Source: SLNP01 sp964568875
GTDB lineage: Bacteria > Bacteroidota > Bacteroidia > Bacteroidales > VadinHA17
Length of the DNA: 64,000 bases
Direction: 5' to 3'
Assembly: GCA_964568875.1 (NCBI GenBank)
Contig: CAZMSH010000016.1
Span: forward strand, 1 to 64,000
Part shown: positions 29,885-39,200 of the stretch, in pieces
How positions within the stretch are numbered: the stretch's first letter is position 1
How the letters are laid out: each line of letters begins with the position of its first letter
Program-made: the position numbers and the translations under genes
Notes under the pieces: model-generated
The model's database searches: none
What the model was told of the DNA's origin: nothing
The model's input: only the letters and a program-made list of their open reading frames with translations

Positions 29885-31231
29885 TTACGCAACGCCTGAA
29901 AAATACCATGTTGCTATCGAGAAGTAGATAATCACTCCGGTGATGTCTGCTATTGAAGTGATGAGGGGTGCACTTGCAGTCGCCGGGTCGAGGCGCAGCC
30001 TGGTGAAAATGAATGGCAGTGAAAGGCCGATAAGGCTTCCCACCATTACAGTTGCAACCATTGTAGCTGAGACGACAATTATGATCTCGGGTGATCTGAC
30101 CGATGCAACAAGAGATACGGCTGCAGCCATGGTTAATCCCAGCAGGAATGAAACCAGTATTTCTCGTCCTACCAGCCTGAACCAGTCAGAAAGCTCAACA
30201 TCACCTGTGGCCAGGGAGCGTATCATCAGAGTTGCCGATTGAGCTCCTGCGTTTCCTCCGCTGCCAATAAGAAGGGGCAGGAAGAAAATCAGTGAAACCA
30301 CCGACTGAATGACATTCTCGTAGTGAGCCAGGGCCGCACCGGAAAAGACATTCATGAACACAAGTGTGAAAAGCCAGAAGATTCTCTTTTTATAAACGTA
30401 AGCGATTCCGGCCCTTAGAGGATTTACTACGGTATCTTTAAAAGCACCGAACTTGTGGAAGTCCTCGGTGTGCTCCTCCTCCACCACGTCCATCACATCG
30501 TCAAACGTGACTATTCCAATAAGGTGCCCTTCGCTGTCAGTAACCGGCAGGGCTATGCGGTCATGATCCTGGAAAACCTTGATGGCAGTCTCCTGGTCAT
30601 CGAATGCGTTAAGTGCAACAAACCTGTTATCAAGCAGATCAGATATTTTCTGATCTGGTTTTGCAAGAAGTATCTCCCTGATGCGAATATCATCGATAAG
30701 ATGCCATTCATCATCTATTATATAGATAACATTAAGGGTCTCAGAGTCATGGCCAAATTCCCTTACATGCCTGAGGGTCTGCTCAATTGTATAGTTAGCC
30801 TTAACTGCGACATAGTCAGGAGTCATAAGTCTTCCTATACTGTACTCGGGGTAGCCGAGAAGAGTCTGAGCCACCTTGCGCTCTTCAGGTGAAAGTAATA
30901 GAATAAGCTTTTGCGACACACTGCCCGGCAGCTCTTCGAGGAAGGCGGTACGGTCGTCAGGATCGAGGTCATTAAGCAGTGATGCAACCCTGCCGGCACT
31001 GCGTGCCAGCTGTTCTACAATCTGCTCCTGCTTTTCGTGTGACAGAAGCTGAAAAGTAAGCTTAGCCTGTTTCTTGGAGAGAAGGCGAAAGAGGATGACA
31101 TCATCCTCGTCGCTTAGCATCTCTATTATTACGGCAATATCAACCGGGTCCATTTCTGCCAGTTCACTGCGCAGTATCTTCCAGTTACGTTGTTTGATTA
31201 ACTCCTCAAAATTGATTGCTATGTCAACCAT
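29885..31231 (-). CDS. mgtE: MgtE family magnesium transporter
   Basis: Homodimeric Mg2+ channel. The 448-residue protein has the superhelical N domain (about 1-125), two CBS domains (about 135-260, beginning GRLMTPDYVAVKANYT) that sense cytoplasmic Mg2+, and five membrane helices (285-448) with the conserved GSGGNAGAQSATLMIRSLATGD segment. It is convergent with the alpha-2-macroglobulin gene. The start ATG at 31231 is preceded at seven nucleotides by TAAGGAGG, an unusually strong Shine-Dalgarno for this phylum, within a leader that can fold in two ways (see regulatory entry). Confidence 0.94.
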   Translation of the reverse strand: MVDIAINFEELIKQRNWKILRSELAEMDPVDIAVIIEMLSDEDDVILFRLLSKKQAKLTFQLLSHEKQEQIVEQLARSAGRVASLLNDLDPDDRTAFLEELPGSVSQKLILLLSPEERKVAQTLLGYPEYSIGRLMTPDYVAVKANYTIEQTLRHVREFGHDSETLNVIYIIDDEWHLIDDIRIREILLAKPDQKISDLLDNRFVALNAFDDQETAIKVFQDHDRIALPVTDSEGHLIGIVTFDDVMDVVEEEHTEDFHKFGAFKDTVVNPLRAGIAYVYKKRIFWLFTLVFMNVFSGAALAHYENVIQSVVSLIFFLPLLIGSGGNAGAQSATLMIRSLATGDVELSDWFRLVGREILVSFLLGLTMAAAVSLVASVRSPEIIIVVSATMVATVMVGSLIGLSLPFIFTRLRLDPATASAPLITSIADITGVIIYFSIATWYFSGVA

Positions 31232-31238
31232 TTTGGTG

Positions 31239-31286
31239 CCTCCTTACATTTTTGGCCTGTAAGGAAGCGTGATAAAGCCCTTACAG
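31239..31286 (-). promoter_or_regulatory. mgtE: Candidate RNA switch in mgtE leader: two exclusive hairpins, one hiding the Shine-Dalgarno
   Basis: Three segments on the mgtE strand: A = CTGTAAGG (31286-31279), B = CCTTACAG (31264-31257), C = TGTAAGG (31248-31242), which overlaps the Shine-Dalgarno TAAGGAGG (31246-31239). A:B makes an 8-bp stem with the Shine-Dalgarno free. B:C makes a 7-bp stem with a 9-nt loop that buries it. The two are mutually exclusive. The trigger is unknown; Mg2+ is an inference from the gene product. It does not resemble the M-box. Confidence 0.6.
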
Positions 31287-31359
31287 ACAGGTGATTAAAT
31301 TCAGCCTACTACATAAATTAGGGCCATCGTCCATTGCTAAAAACAAATTGGTTTCGGTG

Positions 31360-31367
31360 CAAAGATA
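31360..31367 (-). promoter_or_regulatory. mgtE: Candidate mgtE promoter, -7 box TATCTTTG
   Basis: Matches TAnnTTTG with a T-rich stretch and the heptamer array immediately upstream. It gives an mgtE leader of roughly 120 nt containing the paired segments described above. Confidence 0.6.
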
Positions 31368-31377
31368 GTAAAAAATG

Positions 31378-31766
31378 GGTATCAGGTATCAGGTGCCGGG
31401 TACCGGGTACCGGGTATCAGGTATCAGGTATCGGGTGCCGGGGACCGGGTATCGGGTATCAGGTATCAGGTATCAGGTATCGGGTATCAGGTATCAGGTG
31501 CCGGGGACCGGGTACCGGGTATCAGGTATCAGGTATCAGGTATCGGGTACCGGGTACCGGGTATCAGGTATCNNNNNNNNNNNNNNNNNNNNNNNNNNNN
31601 NNNNNNNNNNNNNNNNNNNNNNNNNNNNNNNNNNNNNNNNNNNNNNNNNNNNNNNNNNNNNNNNNNNNNNNNGGTATCAGGTATCAGGTATCGGGTACCG
31701 GGTACCGGGTATCAGGTATCAGGTATCGGGTATCGGGTACCGGGTATCGGGTATCGGGTACCGGGT
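31378..31766 (-). repeat. Large heptamer array (GGTAYCR) with internal gap, upstream of mgtE
   Basis: About 28 units to the left of the gap and 13 to the right, nearly all GGTATCA, GGTATCG, GGTACCG or GGTGCCG. Every unit keeps the 7-nt phase on each side. This is the largest array in the window. Its true length is unknown because of the 100 N at 31573-31672. Confidence 0.95.
31573..31672. other. Assembly gap (100 N) within the heptamer array
   Basis: Both flanks are GGTAYCR heptamers, so the hidden sequence is almost certainly more of the same array. Confidence 0.92.
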
Positions 31767-31784
31767 AAAACCAGTCTTCAAAAG

Positions 31785-32138
31785 TTAAACTTTTCTTTTT
31801 TGGATCAATCTGTTCAGCATTGCTCCTATAGATTGACAATCAGCTATCAGGGGATCTGAAACTTTGTCTTCAACATAGCCAATCCTGTTTGCTATAATGA
31901 GCTGGGTAATCAATTCAGCTGCCGATCCTTTTGCAATATGAAATTGCTTGATGGACATTCTGTTTGAACCAGATTCATCGCCCTCAGCAATATTACTTGC
32001 AATGCTAACAGCCGATTTTTGTAATTGACCGCTTAAGTTAAAATCCTTTGAAATAGGACCGTTACGTGTAATTTGATATACCCTTACAGATAAATCCATG
32101 GCAAGTTGCCATACCTTTAGCTCGACAAATTTTCCCAT
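31785..32138 (-). CDS. Four-helix-bundle protein (S23 / 23S rRNA intervening-sequence protein family)
   Basis: The 117-residue protein has the family features: FVELKVWQLAMDLSVRVYQIT at the start, then SGQLQKSAVSIASNIAEGDES, the family's most conserved segment, and an RLIQKRK end. The family was named from open reading frames inside 23S rRNA intervening sequences. Relatives act as the accessory protein of diversity-generating retroelements, but no reverse transcriptase or variable repeat is seen here. Heptamer arrays flank the gene on both sides (31378-31766 and 32177-32226). Confidence 0.9.
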   Translation of the reverse strand: MGKFVELKVWQLAMDLSVRVYQITRNGPISKDFNLSGQLQKSAVSIASNIAEGDESGSNRMSIKQFHIAKGSAAELITQLIIANRIGYVEDKVSDPLIADCQSIGAMLNRLIQKRKV

Positions 32139-32176
32139 ACACAGCGATTTTTTAACAATCTAATATATGAAAATCC

Positions 32177-32226
32177 CTGATACCTAATACCCGATACCCG
32201 ATACCCGATACCCGATACCCGATACC
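32177..32226 (+). repeat. Heptamer array (CCGATAC) between four-helix-bundle gene and pbpC
   Basis: Seven consecutive units: CTGATAC, CTAATAC, then five identical CCGATAC. The array lies 10 nt before the TATTTTTA box ahead of pbpC, oriented as at ileS. Confidence 0.9.
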
Positions 32227-32236
32227 TTTTTATTCC

Positions 32237-32244
32237 TATTTTTA
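32237..32244 (+). promoter_or_regulatory. pbpC: Candidate pbpC promoter, -7 box TATTTTTA
   Basis: One mismatch to TAnnTTTG. It follows the heptamer array and a T-rich stretch ending CC, and lies only 8 nt before the ATG. Confidence 0.4.
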
Positions 32245-32252
32245 CTACCTGA

Positions 32253-34646
32253 ATGAAACCTTTTATTAAAATCATCGGCAGTACCACGGCGATTTTTTTG
32301 CTGGCTGTATTGTTGGCTCCGTTGCCCCGTTTCATGTCTCCGCTATCTACGGTGGCAGAGGCTTCTGACGGCTCACTGCTGGGGGCACGCATTGCGGGGG
32401 ACGGACAGTGGCGGTTTCCGGCTCCCGATTCGATACCTCATAAATTTGAGAAGGCTTTGCTGACGTATGAGGACAGATGGTTCTATCAACACCCTGGTAT
32501 TAATCCTGTTTCGCTCGTCAGGGCCTTGAAAATGAATATTGGCAGAGGCGAGATAGTCAGCGGAGGCAGCACCATCACTATGCAGGTTGCACGAATTGCA
32601 GGCGGTAATCCTGTCCGCACTTATACCAGGAAAATTATTGAGATGTTTTCTGCCCTTAAACTTGAGATATTAAGATCAAAGAAGGAGATACTGAAAATGT
32701 ATGTTGCCAATGCCCCTTTCGGTGGTAATATTGTAGGCCTCGAGGCGGCGGTATGGAAATATTCAGGATACTCACCATATAGTATGTCATGGGCCGATGC
32801 GGCCACCTATGCCGTTCTTCCCAACTCTCCCTCGCTGGTACACCCGGGCCGTAACCGTGAGATTTTACGTGGCAAACGTGACATGCTGCTTCTTGAAATG
32901 CACCGCAGAGGATATTTCGATTCGCTCACACTGGAGCTTTCCCTTGAAGAACCTGTAATTCCTGAGCCTCATCCGCTTCCTGCCGATGCACCTCATCTCA
33001 CCGACTGGCTCCATATTACTGCACCCGGAAGAAGGGTGCGAACTACCATTGACCCCATTCTGCAAAAGAAAGCAACTGAGATTGTCAATCAGCACGCCAG
33101 AGAGCTGAGGGGCAACCTTATCCATAACGCAGCCTGTCTGATAGTTTCAGTTGACAAAGGAGAGGTTCTTGCTTACGTTGGCAACAGCAGTGCCGACACT
33201 ACCGGAGAAAACGGACATCAGGTAGATATAATCAGATCGCTGCGCAGTACAGGCAGTATTTTGAAGCCTTTGCTCTATGCCGGCCTGCTTACTTCCGGAG
33301 AGATGCTTCCCGAAGCTCTTCTTCCTGACATACCTGTGCGGTACCCGGGATTTGCTCCCAAAAATTTCGATGGCAGCTTCGCCGGAGCCGTACCGGCATC
33401 AATGGCGCTCGCGCGTTCCCTCAATATACCTTCGGTGAAGATGCTTCAAATGTACACCCCTGCGAGATTTCACGACCTGCTTACGAGATGCGGGATCACC
33501 AGCTTCAGGGAAACACCCGGCCATTACGGACTTTCGATGATACTGGGAGGGGGTGAGGCCTCGCTGTGGGAGCTTACCGGCATGTATGCGTCAATGTCGA
33601 GGGTGCTGAAGAATTACAGCAACGCAGGAACCTACCTGGATGACAGTTACCATCCGCCTGTGCTGACGACTGGCAAAGCAGGAAGCAATCGAGACAGATA
33701 TGACAATGCCGGAAAGTCAGGGAATATCTCCGGGCCGGAAATGAGGCATGAACAAAATCCGCCATTGTCGGCCGGAGCTATATGGCTGACCTACAAGGCT
33801 CTGCGTGAAGTTAACCGTCCCGATACCGAGGCTGGATGGCAATTTACCGGGCGTACTCCTGACGTGGCCTGGAAGACAGGTACCAGCTTCGGCTTCAGAG
33901 ACGCCTGGGCGGTAGGAACGACGCCTGACTATGTGGTCGGTATCTGGACAGGAAATGCGAGTGGAGAAGGGAGGCCAGGACTTACCGGGGCTTCGTCAGC
34001 CGGACCGATACTGTTTGACCTGATTAGCTGGCTCAATCCTTCAGGATGGTTCGAAAGGCCCGGTAGCGATGAGCTGACCCTTACCGAAGTTTGCAGTGAA
34101 AGCGGATACAGAGCCGGCCCTGACTGTGTCGGAATGACTGAGATGTGGATCCCCGTGACCGGACTAAAGACAGAGGCATGTCCGTATCATACGGTTGTAC
34201 ACCTCAACAGCGAACGCACCGCCAGGGTCAACAGTCTGTGTGCCTCACCGGCAGAGATGGTAACCGGACAGTGGTTTGTACTGCCACCTGCCATGGAATA
34301 TTTTTACCGTCGCCGTAATCCTTCTTACAAAACACTTCCCCCAATGGCTGCGGGCTGTGAAGCAGACAGCAGGATACCCGAGATGGAATTCATCTATCCT
34401 CCCGGAGAGGCAGGCATCTTCATACCACGTGATCACACAGGCGAAGCCACCAGGTTCGTAGCCGAAATTGTCCACCGGGAGTCAGGCATACGGATATTCT
34501 GGCATCTCGATGACATATATCTTGGGGAAACAAAATTCATTCACCAGTTTGAAGTGATGACTGCACCGGGCGAACACAAGATAACAGCTATCGATGAAAA
34601 GGGCTATACTGTGGTTACCCGGTTCACAATAAGAAATCAGCAATAA
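32253..34646 (+). CDS. pbpC: Penicillin-binding protein 1C
   Basis: Bifunctional peptidoglycan synthase anchored by one N-terminal helix (about 8-25). The GT51 transglycosylase domain carries Glu73 in TYEDRWFYQHPG and the GGSTITMQVAR motif. The transpeptidase domain shows Ser335-x-x-Lys338 (STGSILKP), SLN (RSLNIPSVK) and KTGTS at 541-545. A C-terminal BiPBP_C domain (about 700-797) is present. PBP1C is the usual genomic partner of bacterial alpha-2-macroglobulin, encoded 2.4 kb upstream on the same strand; together they are thought to link cell-wall repair to protease trapping. Confidence 0.95.
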   Translation: MKPFIKIIGSTTAIFLLAVLLAPLPRFMSPLSTVAEASDGSLLGARIAGDGQWRFPAPDSIPHKFEKALLTYEDRWFYQHPGINPVSLVRALKMNIGRGEIVSGGSTITMQVARIAGGNPVRTYTRKIIEMFSALKLEILRSKKEILKMYVANAPFGGNIVGLEAAVWKYSGYSPYSMSWADAATYAVLPNSPSLVHPGRNREILRGKRDMLLLEMHRRGYFDSLTLELSLEEPVIPEPHPLPADAPHLTDWLHITAPGRRVRTTIDPILQKKATEIVNQHARELRGNLIHNAACLIVSVDKGEVLAYVGNSSADTTGENGHQVDIIRSLRSTGSILKPLLYAGLLTSGEMLPEALLPDIPVRYPGFAPKNFDGSFAGAVPASMALARSLNIPSVKMLQMYTPARFHDLLTRCGITSFRETPGHYGLSMILGGGEASLWELTGMYASMSRVLKNYSNAGTYLDDSYHPPVLTTGKAGSNRDRYDNAGKSGNISGPEMRHEQNPPLSAGAIWLTYKALREVNRPDTEAGWQFTGRTPDVAWKTGTSFGFRDAWAVGTTPDYVVGIWTGNASGEGRPGLTGASSAGPILFDLISWLNPSGWFERPGSDELTLTEVCSESGYRAGPDCVGMTEMWIPVTGLKTEACPYHTVVHLNSERTARVNSLCASPAEMVTGQWFVLPPAMEYFYRRRNPSYKTLPPMAAGCEADSRIPEMEFIYPPGEAGIFIPRDHTGEATRFVAEIVHRESGIRIFWHLDDIYLGETKFIHQFEVMTAPGEHKITAIDEKGYTVVTRFTIRNQQ

Positions 34647-34729
34647 TGTCGTTCACGGTCAGAACATGACAATGTGAATCAACATATATTTATTAACTTC
34701 GTGGTTAAACCTGAAAAATATAACCAGTC

Positions 34730-35926
34730 ATGTCAAAAACCAACTATTCATTTATGAAATTTTTCCTGCTTCTGATGGTGGCAGGCATTTTGGTGTCGTG
34801 CAGCACAAAGGAGGAGAAAGCTGCAAGAGAGATAAATGCGTTTCTTGAAGAATCGGGAACACTGGGCCTTGCTGTGGCGGTAGTGAAGGATGGTGCCCTG
34901 ATCTATACTGGCTCCTTCGGACAAAGGAGTCCTGACGACGAAACTCCTCTGCAGGATGGAGATATATTCAGAATCGCATCAATCTCAAAGTCCTTTACCA
35001 CCACAACCCTGATGAAACTTGTTGAAGAGGGAAAGGTAAATCTGGAGGACGATGTCAGCGACCTGGTAGGCTTCACTGTAAGGAATCCTCTTTTCCCCGA
35101 CATCCCCGTTACTATAAAGATGCTTCTTTCTCACTCATCATCAATGAACGATTCACAAGGATACTTTACACTCAACACACTTAATCCTGCTACAAATCCC
35201 GACCATGCAAAATGCTGGAATGAATATGAGCCCGGATCGAAATATGAGTACTGCAACCTTGGTTTTAACACTATTGGCACCATAATCGAAAGGATATCCG
35301 GGGTCAGGTTTGACAAATATGTAAGGGAAGTAGTTATTAATCCGCTAAACCTTACTGCAAGCTTCAATGTTGACGACCTTCCCGGTGTTACATTCGTTCC
35401 CCTCAGCCACCCAGACACTGCCGGCTTCGCTGAAACAGGAAAGATAAACTTTCGCATTTCAGAGGGTGTTTATGACAGTCCGGCCCCAAGAATCGACACC
35501 GGCTACATTATGGGGTACAGCACCCCCGTTTTCTCACCTACAGGAGGCATGAAGACGTCGGCGCGCGATCTGGCCCGTTACATGATAATGCACATGCATT
35601 ACGGCATTGACCCTGCTACAGGCGTAAGGGTAATAAGCGAGGAGAATGCAACGATGATGCAGACTGCTATGGTGGAGGTAAATGAAACGAATCACTATTG
35701 CCTCGCTTTGAAGCGTACCACGAACCTGATCCCCGGAGAGGAACTGACAGGTCATACAGGTTCGGCATACGGCCTCTACAGCGCCATGTTCTTTGAGCCT
35801 GAAAAGAAGTTCGGCCTGGTGATGATGACCAACGGTACCACCCGCGACTACGCCAGGTATGTTGACGATTTCGCTCCTGTGCAACGCGATGTGCTTCGGA
35901 TACTTTACAAGGTTTTTATTAAATAG
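34730..35926 (+). CDS. Serine hydrolase, class C beta-lactamase-like lipoprotein
   Basis: Lipoprotein signal with Cys24 (GILVSCS), followed by a serine beta-lactamase/DD-peptidase fold. Active-site motifs are Ser84-x-x-Lys87 (SISK), Tyr174-Cys-Asn176 (YxN), and HTGS in the third position (ELTGHTGSAYG). Such proteins include esterases, D-aminopeptidases and peptidoglycan hydrolases; sequence alone does not say which. It follows pbpC by 83 bp, so a cell-wall role is plausible. Confidence 0.88.
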   Translation: MSKTNYSFMKFFLLLMVAGILVSCSTKEEKAAREINAFLEESGTLGLAVAVVKDGALIYTGSFGQRSPDDETPLQDGDIFRIASISKSFTTTTLMKLVEEGKVNLEDDVSDLVGFTVRNPLFPDIPVTIKMLLSHSSSMNDSQGYFTLNTLNPATNPDHAKCWNEYEPGSKYEYCNLGFNTIGTIIERISGVRFDKYVREVVINPLNLTASFNVDDLPGVTFVPLSHPDTAGFAETGKINFRISEGVYDSPAPRIDTGYIMGYSTPVFSPTGGMKTSARDLARYMIMHMHYGIDPATGVRVISEENATMMQTAMVEVNETNHYCLALKRTTNLIPGEELTGHTGSAYGLYSAMFFEPEKKFGLVMMTNGTTRDYARYVDDFAPVQRDVLRILYKVFIK

Positions 35927-36014
35927 AGCCCTGGAAACATAAGATTACGGGTAAATACGCCCCCGTACAGAGGAATAGATTAACTTTCTTTATATGTACA
36001 TGAAGGTATAATTC

Positions 36015-37856
36015 ATGGGTATAAAAGAAACTGATATCGATAATGCCAATGAATTGCTTTGGCAATCAAGGTTTAATGATTCATCAAAAGTAATCTCTGA
36101 TGCCCTCGAAATCCTTGAAATAGCAGAAAATGCAGGTTATCAGAAGGGAATAGCCTACGCTAACCTGAATATTGCCACTACACACTTCTACCAGTCAAAA
36201 AACGACATAGCCCTTAAGCATCTGGCCGATTCATTACACTGGTTCGAAAGAAATACTAATGAAACGGGATACATTTGGGCTCTCCTTCTTAAAGGAAGTA
36301 TTTACGAAAGTTTTGGTGATTATGAAACATCACTGGAGTTGTTCCTGACGTCACTTAAGCTTTCTGCACAAAACAATGAAAATGAGACAAAAGCAGAAGC
36401 GGCAAGCCAGTTAGGGCTGCTGTATACACGGCTATGCAATTTTGGAAAGGCTGATGAATGCTTCAGCGAAGCCCTTGCTATCAGGGAAATGACGGGAGAT
36501 GAAAACGGCATGGCCTCATCGCTGAACAGGATGGGAATGCTGATGCGCCTGACCGGAAAGCACGAAAAATCTCTTGAATACTATTTCAAAAGCCTCGAAA
36601 TAAGAAGGAAGAACAGGCAGGAGACCTCAATACCATGGACACTGCTAGGGATTGCAAGCACATACGAGGAAATGCATGACAATGTTTCAGCACTCGATTA
36701 CTATGAAAGAGGATTGTCGGGGGGAGACAGGCGCTGCACTCTTCAGTGCATGCTGGGACTGGGAAGGATTAACAGCCGGGAAGGGAATCTGTCTGAAGCT
36801 GAGAAACAGCTTAAACTATCGCTGACAATAGCTCAGGAACTAAAGGCTCTTTCACTGGTTGCCGAGGCTTATTCAGCACTTGCCCGACACTACGAATCTT
36901 CGGGTAACGTAATAAGCGCTCTTGAATACTACAAGCTCTTTCAAAAAACAAAGGAATCGGTTCAGAGTGAGGAGGCTCAAAGTCGCTTCAGAAATATTGA
37001 GATATCCCATGCAATTGAAAAATCAGAACAGGAAAAAGAAATATTCCGCCTAAGGCATGTAGAACTAAAAAAGGCCTATGATATTATTGAAGAGAAAAAC
37101 CGCGACATTATGGCCAGTATCAACTATGCAAGCCGCATTCAGTCGGCCTTGCTGCCAGATCCGGCTGATATTAAAGGTCTGAAGAAAAACCTGTTCATTC
37201 TCTATTTACCTAAGGATATTGTAAGCGGTGACTTTTACTGGTTTTCTGAGGTGGCGGGCAAGCTGGTGATAACTGCAGGCGACTGCACAGGACACGGCGT
37301 CCCTGGTGCACTGATGAGTATGCTCGGCGTCTCTTTCCTTGAAGAAATAGTCAACAATCATCAAATTACCGATTCCGGAGTTATCCTCGATGAGCTCAGA
37401 AAAGAGATTCAGAGAGCACTCCGCCAGAGAGGGGAAAAGGGAGAGGCAAAGGATGGAATGGACCTGTCCCTCTGTGTTATTGATCAAAAAAATAAAACTA
37501 TACAGTATTCAGGTGCTTATAATAACCTCTACCATCTGTCTGACGGAACCATCAATGAGTACGAGGCCGACCGCATGCCAATAGGTATCTTCGACTATTC
37601 AGTCAAAAATTTCTCAAGTACTATTATTCACACCGCGCCGGACGATATGATTTACATGTTCTCCGATGGCTTTGCCGACCAGTTTGGTGGTCCGCAGAAC
37701 AAGAAATTCAAATACACTCCCTTTAAGAATCTTCTGAAAGAAATTCACAAACTACCATTATCACAACAGAAGAGTAGGCTTCAGAAAGAATTTAAGAAAT
37801 GGAAGGGTAACAACCAGCAAACCGATGACGTTGTAGTTTTGGGCTTCAGGGTGTAA
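36015..37856 (+). CDS. TPR-repeat protein with C-terminal SpoIIE-type phosphatase
   Basis: The 613-residue protein has six to seven tetratricopeptide repeats (about 10-310), a coiled-coil linker (about 320-365), and a PP2C/SpoIIE Ser/Thr phosphatase domain (about 380-613). The metal-binding motifs are SGDFYWF and GDCTGHGVPGALMSMLG, with DDMIYMFSDGFADQFGG and TDDVVVLGFRV near the end. It has no signal peptide or membrane helix, unlike many phylum relatives, so it should be cytosolic. Such proteins usually act in partner-switch signalling; no anti-sigma partner is adjacent. Confidence 0.88.
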   Translation: MGIKETDIDNANELLWQSRFNDSSKVISDALEILEIAENAGYQKGIAYANLNIATTHFYQSKNDIALKHLADSLHWFERNTNETGYIWALLLKGSIYESFGDYETSLELFLTSLKLSAQNNENETKAEAASQLGLLYTRLCNFGKADECFSEALAIREMTGDENGMASSLNRMGMLMRLTGKHEKSLEYYFKSLEIRRKNRQETSIPWTLLGIASTYEEMHDNVSALDYYERGLSGGDRRCTLQCMLGLGRINSREGNLSEAEKQLKLSLTIAQELKALSLVAEAYSALARHYESSGNVISALEYYKLFQKTKESVQSEEAQSRFRNIEISHAIEKSEQEKEIFRLRHVELKKAYDIIEEKNRDIMASINYASRIQSALLPDPADIKGLKKNLFILYLPKDIVSGDFYWFSEVAGKLVITAGDCTGHGVPGALMSMLGVSFLEEIVNNHQITDSGVILDELRKEIQRALRQRGEKGEAKDGMDLSLCVIDQKNKTIQYSGAYNNLYHLSDGTINEYEADRMPIGIFDYSVKNFSSTIIHTAPDDMIYMFSDGFADQFGGPQNKKFKYTPFKNLLKEIHKLPLSQQKSRLQKEFKKWKGNNQQTDDVVVLGFRV

Positions 37857-37865
37857 CGGCATTCT

Positions 37866-39119
37866 TCAGATAATCATACCTGCCGCGACTGTATTGTTGG
37901 TACCTTCATCAATCAGAATAAAGCTTCCGGTGGTGTGGTTCACGACATGAGGGTCAGTGAAAAGCGGTTTTGCAGTGCGTATTTCCACGCGCGCAATATC
38001 ATTCATTTTCACGTCAAGATTAACGGTATCGCGCTCAACAGAACTAACGTTAAGTCTGAATATCACCTCTTTAACAACACACCTGACCTCATTTGCCGTA
38101 TGCCGCAGTATATATTTGCCGTTCACCTGCAACGGCTTTTCACTAAACCAGCAGATACGGGCCACAATATCAGTGGTCATCACAGGTACCTCATCAGCAG
38201 GCACTATCATATCGCCCCTGCTTATGTCGATATCATCCTCCAGCACCAGAGCCACAGACTCACCTGACCCGGCAACCTCAAAGCTCTTACCATGTAAATC
38301 TATGCTTTTAATGGTGGAACCAAGGCCTGAAGGCATTGCGACGACCTTCTGCCCGCGTTTGAAGCTTCCTCCTGCAATTCGTCCGGCATAGCTTCGATAA
38401 TCGGGGTACTCAGGAGATAATGGCCTTACCACATACTGCACGGGAAAGCGGGCAGGAACTTTATGCCTGTCTCCGTTAATCTCGACTGTTTCAAGTAATT
38501 CGATAAGTGTAGGCCCATCGTACCATTGCATGTTCTCTGAGCGATCAACAACATTATCCCCGAGTTTGGCACTTATTGGAACGAAAAAAGTGTTTTTGAC
38601 TTCCAGCTTGCCGGCAAGCAGTTCCAGTCCCTCGCGAAGGGAGGAAAATACCTCCTCGCTATAATCTGCGAGGTCCATCTTGTTCAGGCAAAATACTATA
38701 TATCTGATATCAAGAAGAGCTGCAATATATGAGTGACGTATGGTCTGTTCTACAATCCCGTTGCGCACATCAACAAGTATCAGGGCCAGGTCGGCTGTTG
38801 AAGCACCGGTTACCATATTTCGTGTGTACTGTATGTGTCCTGGCGTATCAGCTATTATGAACTTGCGGCGCGGTGTGGCGAAATATCGGTATGCCACGTC
38901 AATGGTGATTCCCTGCTCTCGTTCAGCCTTCAGGCCGTCGGTAAGCAGTGAGAGGTCGACATCCTCTTTGCCGCGCCGGCGTGATGATTCAACTATATGG
39001 TCAAACTGATCTTCAAAAATTGACTTGCTGTCATATAAAAGGCGCCCGATCAGTGTGCTTTTGCCGTCGTCTACGCTACCGGCTGTAGTAAATCTTAAGA
39101 GGCTCAGATTTTCGTTCAT
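37866..39119 (-). CDS. cysN: Sulfate adenylyltransferase subunit 1 (GTPase)
   Basis: GTP-hydrolysing regulatory subunit of ATP sulfurylase, which makes adenylyl sulfate (APS) from sulfate and ATP. GTPase motifs: G1 GSVDDGKST (14-22), G3 DTPGH, G4 NKMD, followed by EF-Tu-like beta-barrel domains. At 417 residues it lacks a fused CysC APS-kinase domain, and no separate cysC is in the window. It is the last gene of a cysH-cysD-cysN unit, 81 bp after cysD. Confidence 0.95.
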   Translation of the reverse strand: MNENLSLLRFTTAGSVDDGKSTLIGRLLYDSKSIFEDQFDHIVESSRRRGKEDVDLSLLTDGLKAEREQGITIDVAYRYFATPRRKFIIADTPGHIQYTRNMVTGASTADLALILVDVRNGIVEQTIRHSYIAALLDIRYIVFCLNKMDLADYSEEVFSSLREGLELLAGKLEVKNTFFVPISAKLGDNVVDRSENMQWYDGPTLIELLETVEINGDRHKVPARFPVQYVVRPLSPEYPDYRSYAGRIAGGSFKRGQKVVAMPSGLGSTIKSIDLHGKSFEVAGSGESVALVLEDDIDISRGDMIVPADEVPVMTTDIVARICWFSEKPLQVNGKYILRHTANEVRCVVKEVIFRLNVSSVERDTVNLDVKMNDIARVEIRTAKPLFTDPHVVNHTTGSFILIDEGTNNTVAAGMII

Positions 39120-39200
39120 AATGATTTTTTTCTTCTTATTGCCAGATATATCTTTTCTGCAGATGCCCGCTTATCAAATGCTGATTCTGCTGCTGCACAT

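Noticed and set aside
31378..31766. CRISPR array
   Set aside because: Units are 7 nt with no spacers, and no cas genes are in the window.
31785..32138. Diversity-generating retroelement based on the four-helix-bundle protein
   Set aside because: No reverse transcriptase, template repeat or variable repeat is present in the window.
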